Positions 1-7,197 of a stretch of 14,551 nt of DNA are shown here, piece by piece. Numbering within the stretch: position 1 is the first letter of the stretch; every line of letters begins with the position of its first letter. The notes under the pieces are model-generated. The model worked only from the letters and a program-made list of their open reading frames with translations, ran no database searches and was not told where the DNA came from. The DNA is taken from positions 1 to 14,551 of the forward strand of contig PFTO01000038.1 in NCBI GenBank assembly GCA_002789615.1, in the 5' to 3' direction. This stretch comes from Acidobacteria bacterium CG_4_9_14_3_um_filter_49_7 (GTDB lineage: Bacteria > Acidobacteriota > Holophagae > Thermotomaculales > Thermotomaculaceae). Both the position numbers and the translations under genes were made by a program.

Positions 1-84
1 TTCCCGGGCGACATCCTGGGAAAAGACGGATAGGGTGAGGGGGAGAATGGCAACTACCAGAAAGAGCTTTTTGAGAACGGTCAT
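1..84 (-). CDS. Secreted or envelope protein, N-terminal 28 residues only
   Basis: Only the first 28 codons are in the window; the gene runs off the left edge. The start is ATG at 84-82, preceded by a strong GGGAGG ribosome binding site 12 bases or less after the stop of the upstream gene, so it is the last visible member of the leftward operon. The residues form a clear signal peptide: a short basic start (MTVLKK), a hydrophobic core (LFLVVAILPLTLSV) and a likely signal peptidase I site after SVFS, before QDVARE. The product is therefore exported. Its mature part cannot be seen, so no function is offered. Confidence 0.72.
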   Translation of the reverse strand, partial: MTVLKKLFLVVAILPLTLSVFSQDVARE

Positions 85-96
85 TTTACCTCCCGG

Positions 97-750
97 TCAG
101 GCATACAGGGAAATGACGGGAACACCGAGCATTTCAAGGGTTGTGTCAGTCTTGAATCGTTCCTGAATGTCCTCTGAAATACTGTGTCCCGTTTGCTCCA
201 GAATTGTACGGATCCTCTCCGCCACCTTCTGTTCAATATCAGGGTCAAGTGTATCAAATATCTCATTGTTTGCAACAGTAGAGATGGCTTCAAGTTCTGT
301 CTCAATTACTTCCATTGTTTCCATTTTTGCGCGTTCCAGAAGAGGGCTGATCTTCTCAGCGGCCTTTGATGCAGGAATTTTCGCGTTCCCCGTAACTTTT
401 TCCAGTCGGCGCAAAATTGTGGTGAGCCTTTCCAGTACGAATTCAGTTTCGGTGGGTCCGGAGGCGAGGTGGGATCCGACGCCCTTTCGGCTGTAATCAC
501 CAACAATTTCTTCGATGTCGCTCTGGACATGGGTGAGAAAAACCGGTCGCCGGGACTTTCTCCTGCTTTTTTTCTTTTTTTCAAAGAAACGGTCAATTCC
601 CCTCAATACAAGCTCAACCGGGACGTTTCGCCGGAAAAAGTGGTCCACTACCTCAAATTCTTCCGGAGACAGAAGAAATACCTGCTCCCTCTTCAATGCG
701 AAATAGCTTTCAATTTGTTTGAAATATTCCTGAAACTCAGTATCGCTCAT
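97..750 (-). CDS. Conserved-looking hypothetical protein, 217 aa, helical and charged
   Basis: I do not recognise this gene with confidence. The frame stays open to an ATG at 798, but ATG at 750 is preferred: it overlaps the end of coaX by 14 bases (ATGAGCGATACTGA) and avoids 16 residues encoded wholly inside coaX. No strong ribosome binding site is visible, which fits translational coupling to coaX. The N-terminal third has a pattern of aromatic and charged residues (IESYFALKR, LSPEEFEVVDHFF, VPVELVLRGIDRFFE) followed by a very basic patch (EKKKKSRRKSRR, residues about 56-67). That layout reminds me of uncharacterised proteins in several phyla with an L-SP and VLRGID motif, but this is from memory. 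The rest is predicted helical with no signal peptide or membrane segment, so it is probably cytoplasmic. The basic patch could bind nucleic acid; that is inference. Confidence 0.75.
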   Translation of the reverse strand: MSDTEFQEYFKQIESYFALKREQVFLLSPEEFEVVDHFFRRNVPVELVLRGIDRFFEKKKKSRRKSRRPVFLTHVQSDIEEIVGDYSRKGVGSHLASGPTETEFVLERLTTILRRLEKVTGNAKIPASKAAEKISPLLERAKMETMEVIETELEAISTVANNEIFDTLDPDIEQKVAERIRTILEQTGHSISEDIQERFKTDTTLEMLGVPVISLYA

Positions 751-1510
751 GGTTTTTTTCAAAAAGGACGCGCAATCCCTCAAGTGTAAGGTCCTCATCT
801 ATGGTATCTATCAAAGTTGATTCCGGAAAAATGACAGATGCCAGTCCTCCCGTTGCAATGACCTGGCTGTTTTCACCCACCTCGGCCTTCATTCTGGACA
901 ACACACCATTCACCAGCCCGACGTAGCCGAAGAAAAGGCCGGATTGGATGTTGGTGACAGTATTTCGCCCGATTGCCATTTCCGGTTTCTGGAAGGGTAC
1001 TTCTGGTAGTTTGGCAGCTTTCTGGAAGAGAGATTCCGCCGAAATCTTGAGCCCCGGAGCAATTGCGCCACCGATAAATTCCCGGTTTTCACTTACTGCG
1101 TCAAAAGTGGTGGCAGTCCCGAAGTCCACAACAATGAGAGGTGGCGCATAGCGGGACAGAGCGCCGACACAATCCACGATGCGATCGGCACCGACTTCAG
1201 AGGGACTCTCCACATTCAATGCGAGACCTGTCTTGATGCCGGGCCTGATAAACATGGGTTCAATATGGAGATATTTCTTCGCCATAGTTTCAATTACGTC
1301 GTCCAGGGGCGGCACAACGCTGGCCACAACCATACCGGACAGGGTGTCCCGCTGAATTCCCGCGAGGGACAGAAGGTTGCGCACGAAGATTCCATATTCG
1401 TCCATTGTCTGACCGATGCGGGTTGTCAGACGGAAGTTAAAGATGAGTGATTGCTCCTGGAAAATCCCGAGGGTGGTGTTCGTGTTCCCGATGTCAATTG
1501 CCAGAAGCAT
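737..1510 (-). CDS. coaX: Type III pantothenate kinase
   Basis: CoaX phosphorylates pantothenate to 4'-phosphopantothenate with ATP, the first step from vitamin B5 to coenzyme A, in the cytoplasm. Family marks are in order: phosphate-binding DIGNTNT (residues 6-12), GADR (107-110), DFGTATTFD (129-137, with the catalytic-site Asp), GGAIAPG (147-153) and ATGG (219-222). The length, 257 residues, is normal for the family. An ATG lies at 1516 and the frame is open to 1540, but ATG at 1510 is chosen because GGAGG sits six bases before it. It overlaps the HD-domain gene by 17 bases and the downstream hypothetical gene by 14, so it is the second gene of a leftward operon. Family knowledge: type III enzymes are usually insensitive to CoA feedback and need a monovalent cation. 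Nothing looks damaged. Confidence 0.96.
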   Translation of the reverse strand: MLLAIDIGNTNTTLGIFQEQSLIFNFRLTTRIGQTMDEYGIFVRNLLSLAGIQRDTLSGMVVASVVPPLDDVIETMAKKYLHIEPMFIRPGIKTGLALNVESPSEVGADRIVDCVGALSRYAPPLIVVDFGTATTFDAVSENREFIGGAIAPGLKISAESLFQKAAKLPEVPFQKPEMAIGRNTVTNIQSGLFFGYVGLVNGVLSRMKAEVGENSQVIATGGLASVIFPESTLIDTIDEDLTLEGLRVLFEKNHERY

Positions 1511-2153
1511 CGTCATCCTCCATTTTGTACTCTCTGCCAAGTCTGTCGTAGAAACCGGCTAAAAAGGCCATGCGGTCCCGGCCGATTCTTTTCGCAGTTT
1601 CGGTTTTAAAGGCGCTGACAGTTTTTTCGATGACTTGAAGCCAATTCCGGCCCCGTTGAATCATGCCTTCCGTGGTGACCTGGCCGAATGCAGGTGCGAT
1701 AGAGAAGGCGTGGCCGATGGATACCGCTCCTACCTTTGTCAGTTTGTCCGCATCCCATATGATGTCTGCTTCAAGTGAGCGTTTGATATCATCTGCAAAG
1801 AGTCCCACGTGGCGTTCAATCGCTTCGTGTATCCATTCCACTTCTTCTCCCGAAAAATCCAGGGTTTTGAGGATTTCGGTTGCCCTTGAGGCACTCAGGA
1901 TTCCGTGATGGGGGCCCGGTTCATCTTTCATGTCAAAACGTTTGGCAATGTCATGGAGCCAGGCCGCCGCAACAATCACACGGTAGTTGCCGCCTTCACT
2001 GCGTTGAAGGTAGCGGGCGGTGTTCACGACGCTTTTTGTGTGCTCAAACCGGTAATTGAAAGGGATATAGTCAGTGGATGTATTCCAGACGTCTCTTGCA
2101 TCAATTTCTGTTTCGGTCCGAACCAGTTTCTCAAGCTGGATTTCCCAATTCAT
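1494..2153 (-). CDS. HD-domain metal-dependent phosphohydrolase, 219 aa
   Basis: This is a single-domain HD-superfamily protein, probably a cytoplasmic phosphohydrolase. Metal-ligand motifs are visible in order: H38 (YRFEHTKSV), H67-D68 (AWLHDIAK), H82-H83 (GPHHG), H115 (AIERH) and D134/D136 (IIWDADKL). This is a full HD set, so the protein should be active; the substrate cannot be told from sequence. Candidates from the superfamily include nucleotides, dinucleotides such as Ap4A, or signalling nucleotides. The start ATG at 2153 follows AAGGAG at a normal spacing. It is the first gene of the leftward unit that continues into coaX with a 17-base overlap. A TAGAAT on the minus strand (2190-2185) could be the -10 of its promoter, but no good -35 is seen. 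Confidence 0.85.
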   Translation of the reverse strand: MNWEIQLEKLVRTETEIDARDVWNTSTDYIPFNYRFEHTKSVVNTARYLQRSEGGNYRVIVAAAWLHDIAKRFDMKDEPGPHHGILSASRATEILKTLDFSGEEVEWIHEAIERHVGLFADDIKRSLEADIIWDADKLTKVGAVSIGHAFSIAPAFGQVTTEGMIQRGRNWLQVIEKTVSAFKTETAKRIGRDRMAFLAGFYDRLGREYKMEDDDASGN

Positions 2154-2290
2154 CAGGTATCTCTCCTTCTCAGTTCATCCTTACATTCTATCTCAAAAAG
2201 CGGAAAAATGGGGACAAGTTTTAGTACAAGGTTGGGTCCGGATAACTTTTAGATAAGACAGGAAAGTTGCCTTTCATCTGTCTCTCCTCT

Positions 2291-2327
2291 TTTCTTTGCG
2301 GCCCCGATTATCGGGGCCGCAAAGAAA
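2291..2327. repeat. Perfect 37-bp palindrome, 18-bp arms and one central base
   Basis: The left arm TTTCTTTGCGGCCCCGAT (2291-2308) is matched base for base by its reverse complement at 2310-2327, around a single T at 2309. The core is GC-rich (GCGGCCCCGA) and the outer parts are T-rich on the left and A-rich on the right. An intrinsic terminator would have A on the left and T on the right, so this is not one in either direction. It lies between divergent promoters and could be a protein-binding site, a repeat-family copy or a strong RNA hairpin. The symmetry is certain; the role is unknown. Confidence 0.85.
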
Positions 2328-2432
2328 GATACGGTTACTGGTCTTTTCCGAATCTTGTCGGGAATCAATTCACTGACTCGCCTCCAGACAAGCCTGTCTA
2401 CCATAGAATGGGCGAATGAATCCAGAAAAACC

Positions 2433-2463
2433 TTGAACAGAAGGTGGAAAGGTGAAATAATAT
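2433..2463 (+). promoter_or_regulatory. Possible promoter of the rimP-nusA operon
   Basis: TTGAAC at 2433-2438 could be a -35 box. The -10 would be AATAAT (2456-2461, 17-base spacer) or TAATAT (2458-2463, 19-base spacer). Transcription would begin near 2470 and give a leader of about 70 bases that contains the terminator-like hairpin and the rimP ribosome binding site. The match is moderate and the sigma factor preference of this organism is unknown. Confidence 0.3.
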
Positions 2464-2487
2464 GGCTGCCTGAAAGAGCTAACTTTG

Positions 2488-2516
2488 AGAAAGGTGGGCA
2501 TTGCCCACTTTTTTTT
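2488..2516 (+). terminator. Terminator-like hairpin in the rimP leader, possible attenuator
   Basis: The arms GTGGGC (2494-2499) and GCCCAC (2503-2508) pair around a three-base loop. They extend through a G-T wobble and several A-T pairs and are followed by eight T residues (2509-2516). This is the classic form of a rho-independent terminator reading rightwards. It stands directly before the rimP ribosome binding site AAGGAGGA (2523-2530), where there is no upstream rightward gene to end, so attenuation of the operon is more likely than simple termination. No clear competing antiterminator is visible, which would fit control by a protein such as NusA. Confidence 0.6.
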
Positions 2517-2540
2517 GATTAAAAGGAGGAGTTTGAGACT

Positions 2541-3005
2541 GTGGTAATCCTGGACAGGGTAGTGGAAATAGCCGAAGAAATAGCAGCTTCAGATGGCTTG
2601 GAACTGGTCCACACTGAGTTTGTGCCTGACGGGAAAAAATGGTTTCTGCGCTTGTATATTGATCGGGAAGGCGGGGTGACAATCAGCGATTGCACAAAAC
2701 TGAGCCGTCAACTGGCGGTAGAACTGGATGTGGAAGATGTTATCCCCCAAGCGTACACGCTGGAAGTTTCTTCCCCGGGAATTGACAGAATTATGGGAAA
2801 ACCTCATGATTATGAAAAATTTGCAGGGGAGAATATCCACATCAGGCTTCGCAGGGCAATCAATGGCCATCGCAAGCTCAAGGGCGTACTGAAGGGCCTG
2901 GATAAGTCCGGTGCTCAAGTTATTGTTGAATGTGACGGTGAAATGGTTACAGTACCATTCCCTGACATCGCACGGGCAAACCTCGTGCGTGAAATAGATT
3001 TGTAA
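2541..3005 (+). CDS. rimP: Ribosome maturation factor RimP
   Basis: RimP assists assembly of the small ribosomal subunit. The 154 residues match the family in length and layout: an N-terminal alpha/beta domain ending near VSSPGIDR (family hallmark SSPGxDR, about residues 78-85) and a C-terminal SH3-like barrel (from about residue 95) with the usual KLKGVLKG segment. The start is GTG at 2541, supported by AAGGAGGA at 2523-2530 with a ten-base gap; no ATG in this frame gives a full-length product. It is the first gene of the operon, sits just after the terminator-like hairpin, and is followed by nusA after 31 bases, the standard neighbour. The non-ATG start and wide spacing may keep translation modest; that is inference. 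Confidence 0.95.
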   Translation: MVILDRVVEIAEEIAASDGLELVHTEFVPDGKKWFLRLYIDREGGVTISDCTKLSRQLAVELDVEDVIPQAYTLEVSSPGIDRIMGKPHDYEKFAGENIHIRLRRAINGHRKLKGVLKGLDKSGAQVIVECDGEMVTVPFPDIARANLVREIDL

Positions 3006-3036
3006 ATACGTAAAATAATATGAGAGAGGGTAAATT

Positions 3037-4356
3037 ATGGTGAAGGACACAACAGAACCATCAGCCAAAGTTCTTCTCAGCGCAATTCATCAACTTGCGC
3101 ATGAAAAGAGCATTGACGAAGAGGTTATCCTTGAGATGCTGAAGGATGCCATGGCTAACGCGGCGGCGAAATTCTACCGGAATGAGGGAGAATTTGAGGT
3201 CGAAATCAGCGAGGAAACAGGGACGATTGACATTGCCGCGGTCAAAACCGTGGTGGAAGAGGTGGAAGACCCGTCTATTGAAATTTCCCTGACAGATGCC
3301 ATCGAACTGGACGAGTCTGTATCCATTGGAGACAGGATGCGTTTTCCCAAGGACAAGTCTGAGATGGGACGGATTGCAGCCAATGCTGCCAAGCAGGTGA
3401 TCGTCCAGAAGGTCCGGGAGTTTGAGCGGTTTAACATCTACAAGGAATTTGAGGGTAGAATCAACGAAGTGGTCAATGTCACGGTTCGTCGTTTTGAACG
3501 GGGCAGTATCATTGTTGACATGGGGAAAACAGAAGGCGTAATCCGCCGCGAAAACATGCTGCCCAGAGAACGCTATAATGTAGGTGATCGGATTCGAGCG
3601 GTTATCATCGAGATTCAAAAAACCGGGGACGTTCAGGTTGAACTTTCCAGAACAGACCCGAAGCTTCTGATCAAACTGTTCGAAATGGAAGTGCCGGAGG
3701 TCTATGACGGGACAGTGATGATTCGGAATATTGTCCGGGAGCCGGGAGATCGTTCGAAGATTGCGGTTTTTTCAAATGAAAACGATGTGGATCCGATTGG
3801 GGCCTGCGTCGGTGTTGCGGGCTCCAGAATTAAGGCTGTGCTCAAGGAACTTAGAGGTGAGAAAATCGACGTTATCAAGTTTGAAGACGATATTGAGCAC
3901 TTTGCGATGAACGCAATGAGCCCTTCCAAGGTCCTGAGGATGTCAATTGTGGACAGGAATGAAAAGAGACTGGAAGCCATTGTTTCCGAAGAACAATACA
4001 GCCTGGCAATTGGTACGCATGGGCAAAACGTTCGGTTGGCGAGTAAGCTGGTCGGGTGGACAATCGATGTGAAAAAGGAAGCGGACAAGAAAAACGAGAT
4101 CATGGCACAAATGGGTGGCCATAAAGACGATCTTTCCGGACCACCACGGGATCCGGCCAACGGAACCCCCATCAGTGACATGCCAGGCATAGGTGTGAAG
4201 ACGGAGGCCAAGCTTGCGGCTTCCGGATATACCTCCGTGGAGACCATTGCATCCGCCACTGTGGAGGAGTTGAGTGATGTGTCCGGATTCGGTCACAAAT
4301 CAGCTGAAAAACTTCTCCTTAAAGCGAAGAAGTTTCTGGAAGGGGAGGCAGAGTAA
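3037..4356 (+). CDS. nusA: Transcription termination/antitermination factor NusA
   Basis: NusA binds RNA polymerase and nascent RNA and modulates pausing, intrinsic termination and antitermination. The 439 residues show the N-terminal polymerase-binding domain (about 1-125), an S1 domain (about 134-200, with FEGRINEVVNVTVRRFERG), KH1 (about 230-285, signature DPIGACVGVAGSRIKAV), KH2 (about 300-346, AIGTHGQNVRLASKL) and a short C-terminal helix-hairpin-helix region (about 380-434, MPGIGVKTEAKLAASG and SGFGHKSAEKLL). The C-terminal part is a single pair of helix-hairpin-helix motifs rather than the two acidic repeats of E. coli NusA. The ribosome binding site is GAGAGAGGG before ATG 3037. The stop overlaps the infB start as TAATG. 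In KH2 the residue after AIG is T rather than the usual R or K, a small oddity in an otherwise standard protein. Confidence 0.97.
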   Translation: MVKDTTEPSAKVLLSAIHQLAHEKSIDEEVILEMLKDAMANAAAKFYRNEGEFEVEISEETGTIDIAAVKTVVEEVEDPSIEISLTDAIELDESVSIGDRMRFPKDKSEMGRIAANAAKQVIVQKVREFERFNIYKEFEGRINEVVNVTVRRFERGSIIVDMGKTEGVIRRENMLPRERYNVGDRIRAVIIEIQKTGDVQVELSRTDPKLLIKLFEMEVPEVYDGTVMIRNIVREPGDRSKIAVFSNENDVDPIGACVGVAGSRIKAVLKELRGEKIDVIKFEDDIEHFAMNAMSPSKVLRMSIVDRNEKRLEAIVSEEQYSLAIGTHGQNVRLASKLVGWTIDVKKEADKKNEIMAQMGGHKDDLSGPPRDPANGTPISDMPGIGVKTEAKLAASGYTSVETIASATVEELSDVSGFGHKSAEKLLLKAKKFLEGEAE

Positions 4357-6581
4357 TGTCGGGAACCCGAGTGCATGAACTGGCGAAGGAACTGTCACTT
4401 AGCAGCAAGGATATAGTGTCCGTTCTCCAGAAAAAGGGATTTGAAGTTAAGTCTCATATGAGCGTATTGACGAAGGAAATGGTTTCAGTTGTGAAAAAAG
4501 AGATGGTGCCGGTCCCAGAAAAGAAGGCATCTGTAAAAAAAGCAGCAACGCCTGAAAAGAAGAAAGCTCCCAGCACCAAAGTTGAAGAAAAAAAGAAAGA
4601 AACAAAGAAGAAAGTGACAGAAGATAAGGCAAAAAGCGCAGCGAAAAAGAAAGAAAAGGATGAAGCCCGAACTCCTGAAAAAAAATCAAAGGGGGCCGAA
4701 CCAGTTGCAGAAAAAGGACAAGAAGCTGTAGTTGAAAAGGAAGTAAAACCTGAAAAGGCGGCTTCAAAAGAGGCAGAAAAGAAACCCGTTAAGAAGTCGG
4801 GGAAGAAAGCAAGTCAAAAAGAGATGGAAGTATTGGAACTGTCCCGATACATAACGGTTCGCCAGATGGCATCCAGATTGAAGCGCAAGACCAAGGAAAT
4901 TATGGTTGAGCTTCGGAAAAGGGGCATCAATGCGGGTGCCAACCAGAGTGTCGATCTGGAATTGGTCGAGGAAATAGCAGAGGAATTTGGTTATCTGGTT
5001 GAATTTATAAACTATGAACACGAAATGTTGTCCGAATTAGAAAAGCCGGATGATCCGGCTTCGCTGAAGCCGAGAATCCCCGTTGTTACATTTATGGGCC
5101 ACGTGGATCATGGAAAAACTTCACTTCTGGACAAGATTCGATCCAGCCACATTACAGATCGTGAATCCGGTGGTATTACCCAGCATATCGGGGCATACCA
5201 GATTGACGTCGGGGGAAAACGGATTACCTTTCTGGACACACCGGGCCATGAAGCATTCACCTTGATGCGGGCCCGGGGTGCGGACGTAACGGACATCGTT
5301 ATTCTCGTTGTGGCAGCCGAAGAGGGCTTGAAGCCCCAGACAATTGAAGCAATTAACCATTCACAGGCCGCTGGAGTGTCGATTATTGTGGCGTTGAATA
5401 AGGTGGATAAGCCGGAGGCAAATCCGGACCGGGTGAAACAGCAACTGCTGGAACATGGCCTTGTTGCAGAAGATTACGGCGGGGATGTGATTATGGTAGA
5501 AGTTTCTGCCAAGACCGGGAAGGGTATTGACGAACTGATTGAATATATTTTTCTTGTTGCTGAAATGCTGGATCTGAAAGCGGACCCGATAGCCAGCGCA
5601 AAGGGGTCCATTATTGAAGCCCGTGTTGACAAGGGGAAAGGTCCCGTTGCGACTGTATTGGTACAAAATGGTACATTGAAAGTGGGAGAAATATTCACCT
5701 GCGGCGTGACTTCCGGTAAGGTTCGGGCCATGTTTAATGAACACGGCACACAATTAGACGAGGCCGGTCCATCTGACCCAGTTGAAATTCTTGGATTTAG
5801 TGACGTACCCATGGCAGGCGACAAATTTTATGTCGTAACGGATGAATCACTGGCCCGTGAAATTGCCGAGGCAAAACAGCTGCATTCCGATGAAATGAAT
5901 AGATCTGAACCGGCAAAAAAACTGAGTCTGGAAGAACTGTTCCGCAGGGTTGAAGATGACGGGGTGAAAGAACTTCCGATCATTTTGAAGTGTGACGTTC
6001 AGGGCTCTGTGGAAACAATTGAAGCGATGTTGAACAAGCTGACGACGAGAAAAGTAAAATTGAACGTCATTCATAAAGGTGTTGGTGCAATCAGTGAGAA
6101 TGATGTACTGCTGGCGTCCGCATCCAACGCAATTGTCCTCGGGTTCCATGTCAGAGCAGATAAGAAGACCGTTGCTCTGGCGCAACAGGAAGGGATTGAA
6201 ATCCGTACCCACAATATCATCTATGAATTGACAAATGAGATTCGTGCCGCAATGCTGGGAATGCTGGAGCCGGATGTGACAGAAGAGGTGATTGGTCACG
6301 CCGAAGTGAGACAGGTATTCAAGGTTCCCAAGATCGGTTTCATTGCCGGTTGCTATGTCACTGATGGTATGATCACACGGAAAGGACTGGCCCGGGTGTA
6401 CCGGGACAATATCATGATCCAGGAAGGGCGTCTGGGTTCACTGAAACGCTTTAAAGACGATGCCAGTGAGGTGAAACAGGGATTTGAATGCGGTATCAGC
6501 ATTGAAAATATGAAAGACATTCGAGAAGGCGACGAGATCGAGATTTACGTGAAGAAGGAGACCGCCGCCACTCTGGATTGA
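4356..6581 (+). CDS. infB: Translation initiation factor IF-2
   Basis: IF-2 is the GTPase that brings initiator fMet-tRNA to the 30S subunit and promotes subunit joining. The 741 residues contain an IF2 N-terminal motif (about 4-45), a Lys/Glu/Ala-rich flexible linker (about 48-155), a second N-terminal helical motif (about 165-215), the GTPase domain with G1 GHVDHGKT (248-255), G2 GGITQHIG (272-279), G3 DTPGH (294-298), G4 NKVD (348-351) and G5 SAK (384-386), then beta-barrel, middle and C-terminal fMet-tRNA-binding domains. All nucleotide-binding motifs are intact. GGGGAGG lies eight bases before ATG 4356, which shares its A with the nusA stop. The stop overlaps the ylxP start as TGATG. Confidence 0.98.
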   Translation: MSGTRVHELAKELSLSSKDIVSVLQKKGFEVKSHMSVLTKEMVSVVKKEMVPVPEKKASVKKAATPEKKKAPSTKVEEKKKETKKKVTEDKAKSAAKKKEKDEARTPEKKSKGAEPVAEKGQEAVVEKEVKPEKAASKEAEKKPVKKSGKKASQKEMEVLELSRYITVRQMASRLKRKTKEIMVELRKRGINAGANQSVDLELVEEIAEEFGYLVEFINYEHEMLSELEKPDDPASLKPRIPVVTFMGHVDHGKTSLLDKIRSSHITDRESGGITQHIGAYQIDVGGKRITFLDTPGHEAFTLMRARGADVTDIVILVVAAEEGLKPQTIEAINHSQAAGVSIIVALNKVDKPEANPDRVKQQLLEHGLVAEDYGGDVIMVEVSAKTGKGIDELIEYIFLVAEMLDLKADPIASAKGSIIEARVDKGKGPVATVLVQNGTLKVGEIFTCGVTSGKVRAMFNEHGTQLDEAGPSDPVEILGFSDVPMAGDKFYVVTDESLAREIAEAKQLHSDEMNRSEPAKKLSLEELFRRVEDDGVKELPIILKCDVQGSVETIEAMLNKLTTRKVKLNVIHKGVGAISENDVLLASASNAIVLGFHVRADKKTVALAQQEGIEIRTHNIIYELTNEIRAAMLGMLEPDVTEEVIGHAEVRQVFKVPKIGFIAGCYVTDGMITRKGLARVYRDNIMIQEGRLGSLKRFKDDASEVKQGFECGISIENMKDIREGDEIEIYVKKETAATLD

Positions 6582-6865
6582 TGGCTGTCTGGCAGATGCT
6601 GGTGTGGGGAATGATTCCCGAAAGCCAGTCACTGAAAGAAAAGAGAATGGTATTGACGAGCATAAAAGACCGGACGAGGAAGCGATTCAATGTTGCGGTT
6701 TCTGAGCTGGATTTTCAGGACAAGTGGCAGAAAACGCTGCTGGGTTTTGTTACTCTTGGGCCGTCATCAACATATTGTGGCCAGACATTGGATCATATTG
6801 AGAATATGCTGGATGAAGACGGCAGGCTCCTGATCAGCCGCATTACATGGGAAGAACTGGCATGA
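6581..6865 (+). CDS. ylxP: DUF503 / YlxP family protein
   Basis: This is a small protein of 94 residues from the DUF503 family, which is typically found between infB and rbfA. In Bacillus-like bacteria the gene is ylxP, and the family has been linked to ribosome assembly or RNA binding, though its biochemistry is poorly defined. The family pattern is clear: SQSLKEKRMVLTSIKDR (about 17-33), RFNVAVSELDFQDKWQK (about 36-52) and a following LGFVTLG strand. ATG 6581 is used rather than the TTG directly before it, because it forms a TGATG junction with infB. The nearest purine-rich site (GAAGGAG) is more than 20 bases upstream, so translation probably relies on coupling. The end overlaps rbfA by four bases (ATGA). 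Confidence 0.9.
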   Translation: MAVWQMLVWGMIPESQSLKEKRMVLTSIKDRTRKRFNVAVSELDFQDKWQKTLLGFVTLGPSSTYCGQTLDHIENMLDEDGRLLISRITWEELA

Positions 6866-7197
6866 AGAAACATGACAAAACAGCACACCGAATTGCCGAC
6901 CAGATACGTTTTCTGATATCAATGAAATTGCTGCGCTCTGTAAAAGACCCGAGATTGGGATTCATTACCATAACGCATGTGGAATTGAACGCTGATTTCA
7001 GGGTCGCAACCGTGTACTACACCAAACTTGGAGATGCCGGAACCCGGGAGGAGACCGCAGAGCTTCTGGAAGAGTTGAAGGGAGCGTTGAGAAAGGAAGT
7101 CGGCCAGCATCTGAGTCTTCGATATGTCCCTGAATTGCGCTTTGCATACGATGAAATGCTGGAGATGAGTTATGGACAACCGTCCCCCGAAGAATAA
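6862..7197 (+). CDS. rbfA: 30S ribosome-binding factor RbfA
   Basis: RbfA binds the immature 30S subunit and is needed for late 16S rRNA maturation. The 111 residues carry the family core: HRIADQIRFLIS near the N terminus, DPRLGFITITHVELNADFR (about 28-46) with the usual DPRLG turn, ATVYYT, and a C-terminal PELRFAYDEM segment. The frame is open to an ATG at 6847, but 6862 is chosen because it makes an ATGA overlap with ylxP and fits the family start (KxxRIADQI). The C-terminal end is shorter than in many homologues, with no RI-x-x-LL tail, and it overlaps the next gene by 26 bases, so the tail may have been shaped by that overlap. Confidence 0.93.
   Translation: MKKHDKTAHRIADQIRFLISMKLLRSVKDPRLGFITITHVELNADFRVATVYYTKLGDAGTREETAELLEELKGALRKEVGQHLSLRYVPELRFAYDEMLEMSYGQPSPEE

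Larger units (their letters stand above)
2154..2540. other. Divergent intergenic region between the coaX operon and the nusA operon
   Basis: These 387 bases separate two operons reading outwards. They hold the leftward ribosome binding site next to 2153, a possible leftward -10 (TAGAAT, minus strand, 2190-2185), a perfect 37-bp palindrome at 2291-2327, two short hairpins (2386-2399 with arms AGACA/TGTCT, 2430-2445 with arms ACCTT/AAGGT), a possible rightward promoter at 2433-2463 and a terminator-like hairpin at 2488-2516. I see no tRNA and no convincing coding frame here. Confidence 0.8.

Noticed and set aside
2291..2327. Reading the 37-bp palindrome as a bidirectional terminator
   Set aside because: The flanks are T on the 5' side and A on the 3' side in both directions, and the genes diverge from it, so there is nothing to terminate.
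2331..2490. A tRNA upstream of rimP, as with metY in E. coli
   Set aside because: I could not fold a cloverleaf or find a T-loop and acceptor stem; only two short hairpins are present.
3061..4296. Long open frames on the minus strand opposite nusA (for example 3061-3618 and 3702-4259), and similar ones opposite infB (5361-5753, 5847-6299)
   Set aside because: They lie wholly opposite well-supported conserved genes, have low-complexity composition and no family resemblance. They are by-products of codon bias in the real genes.
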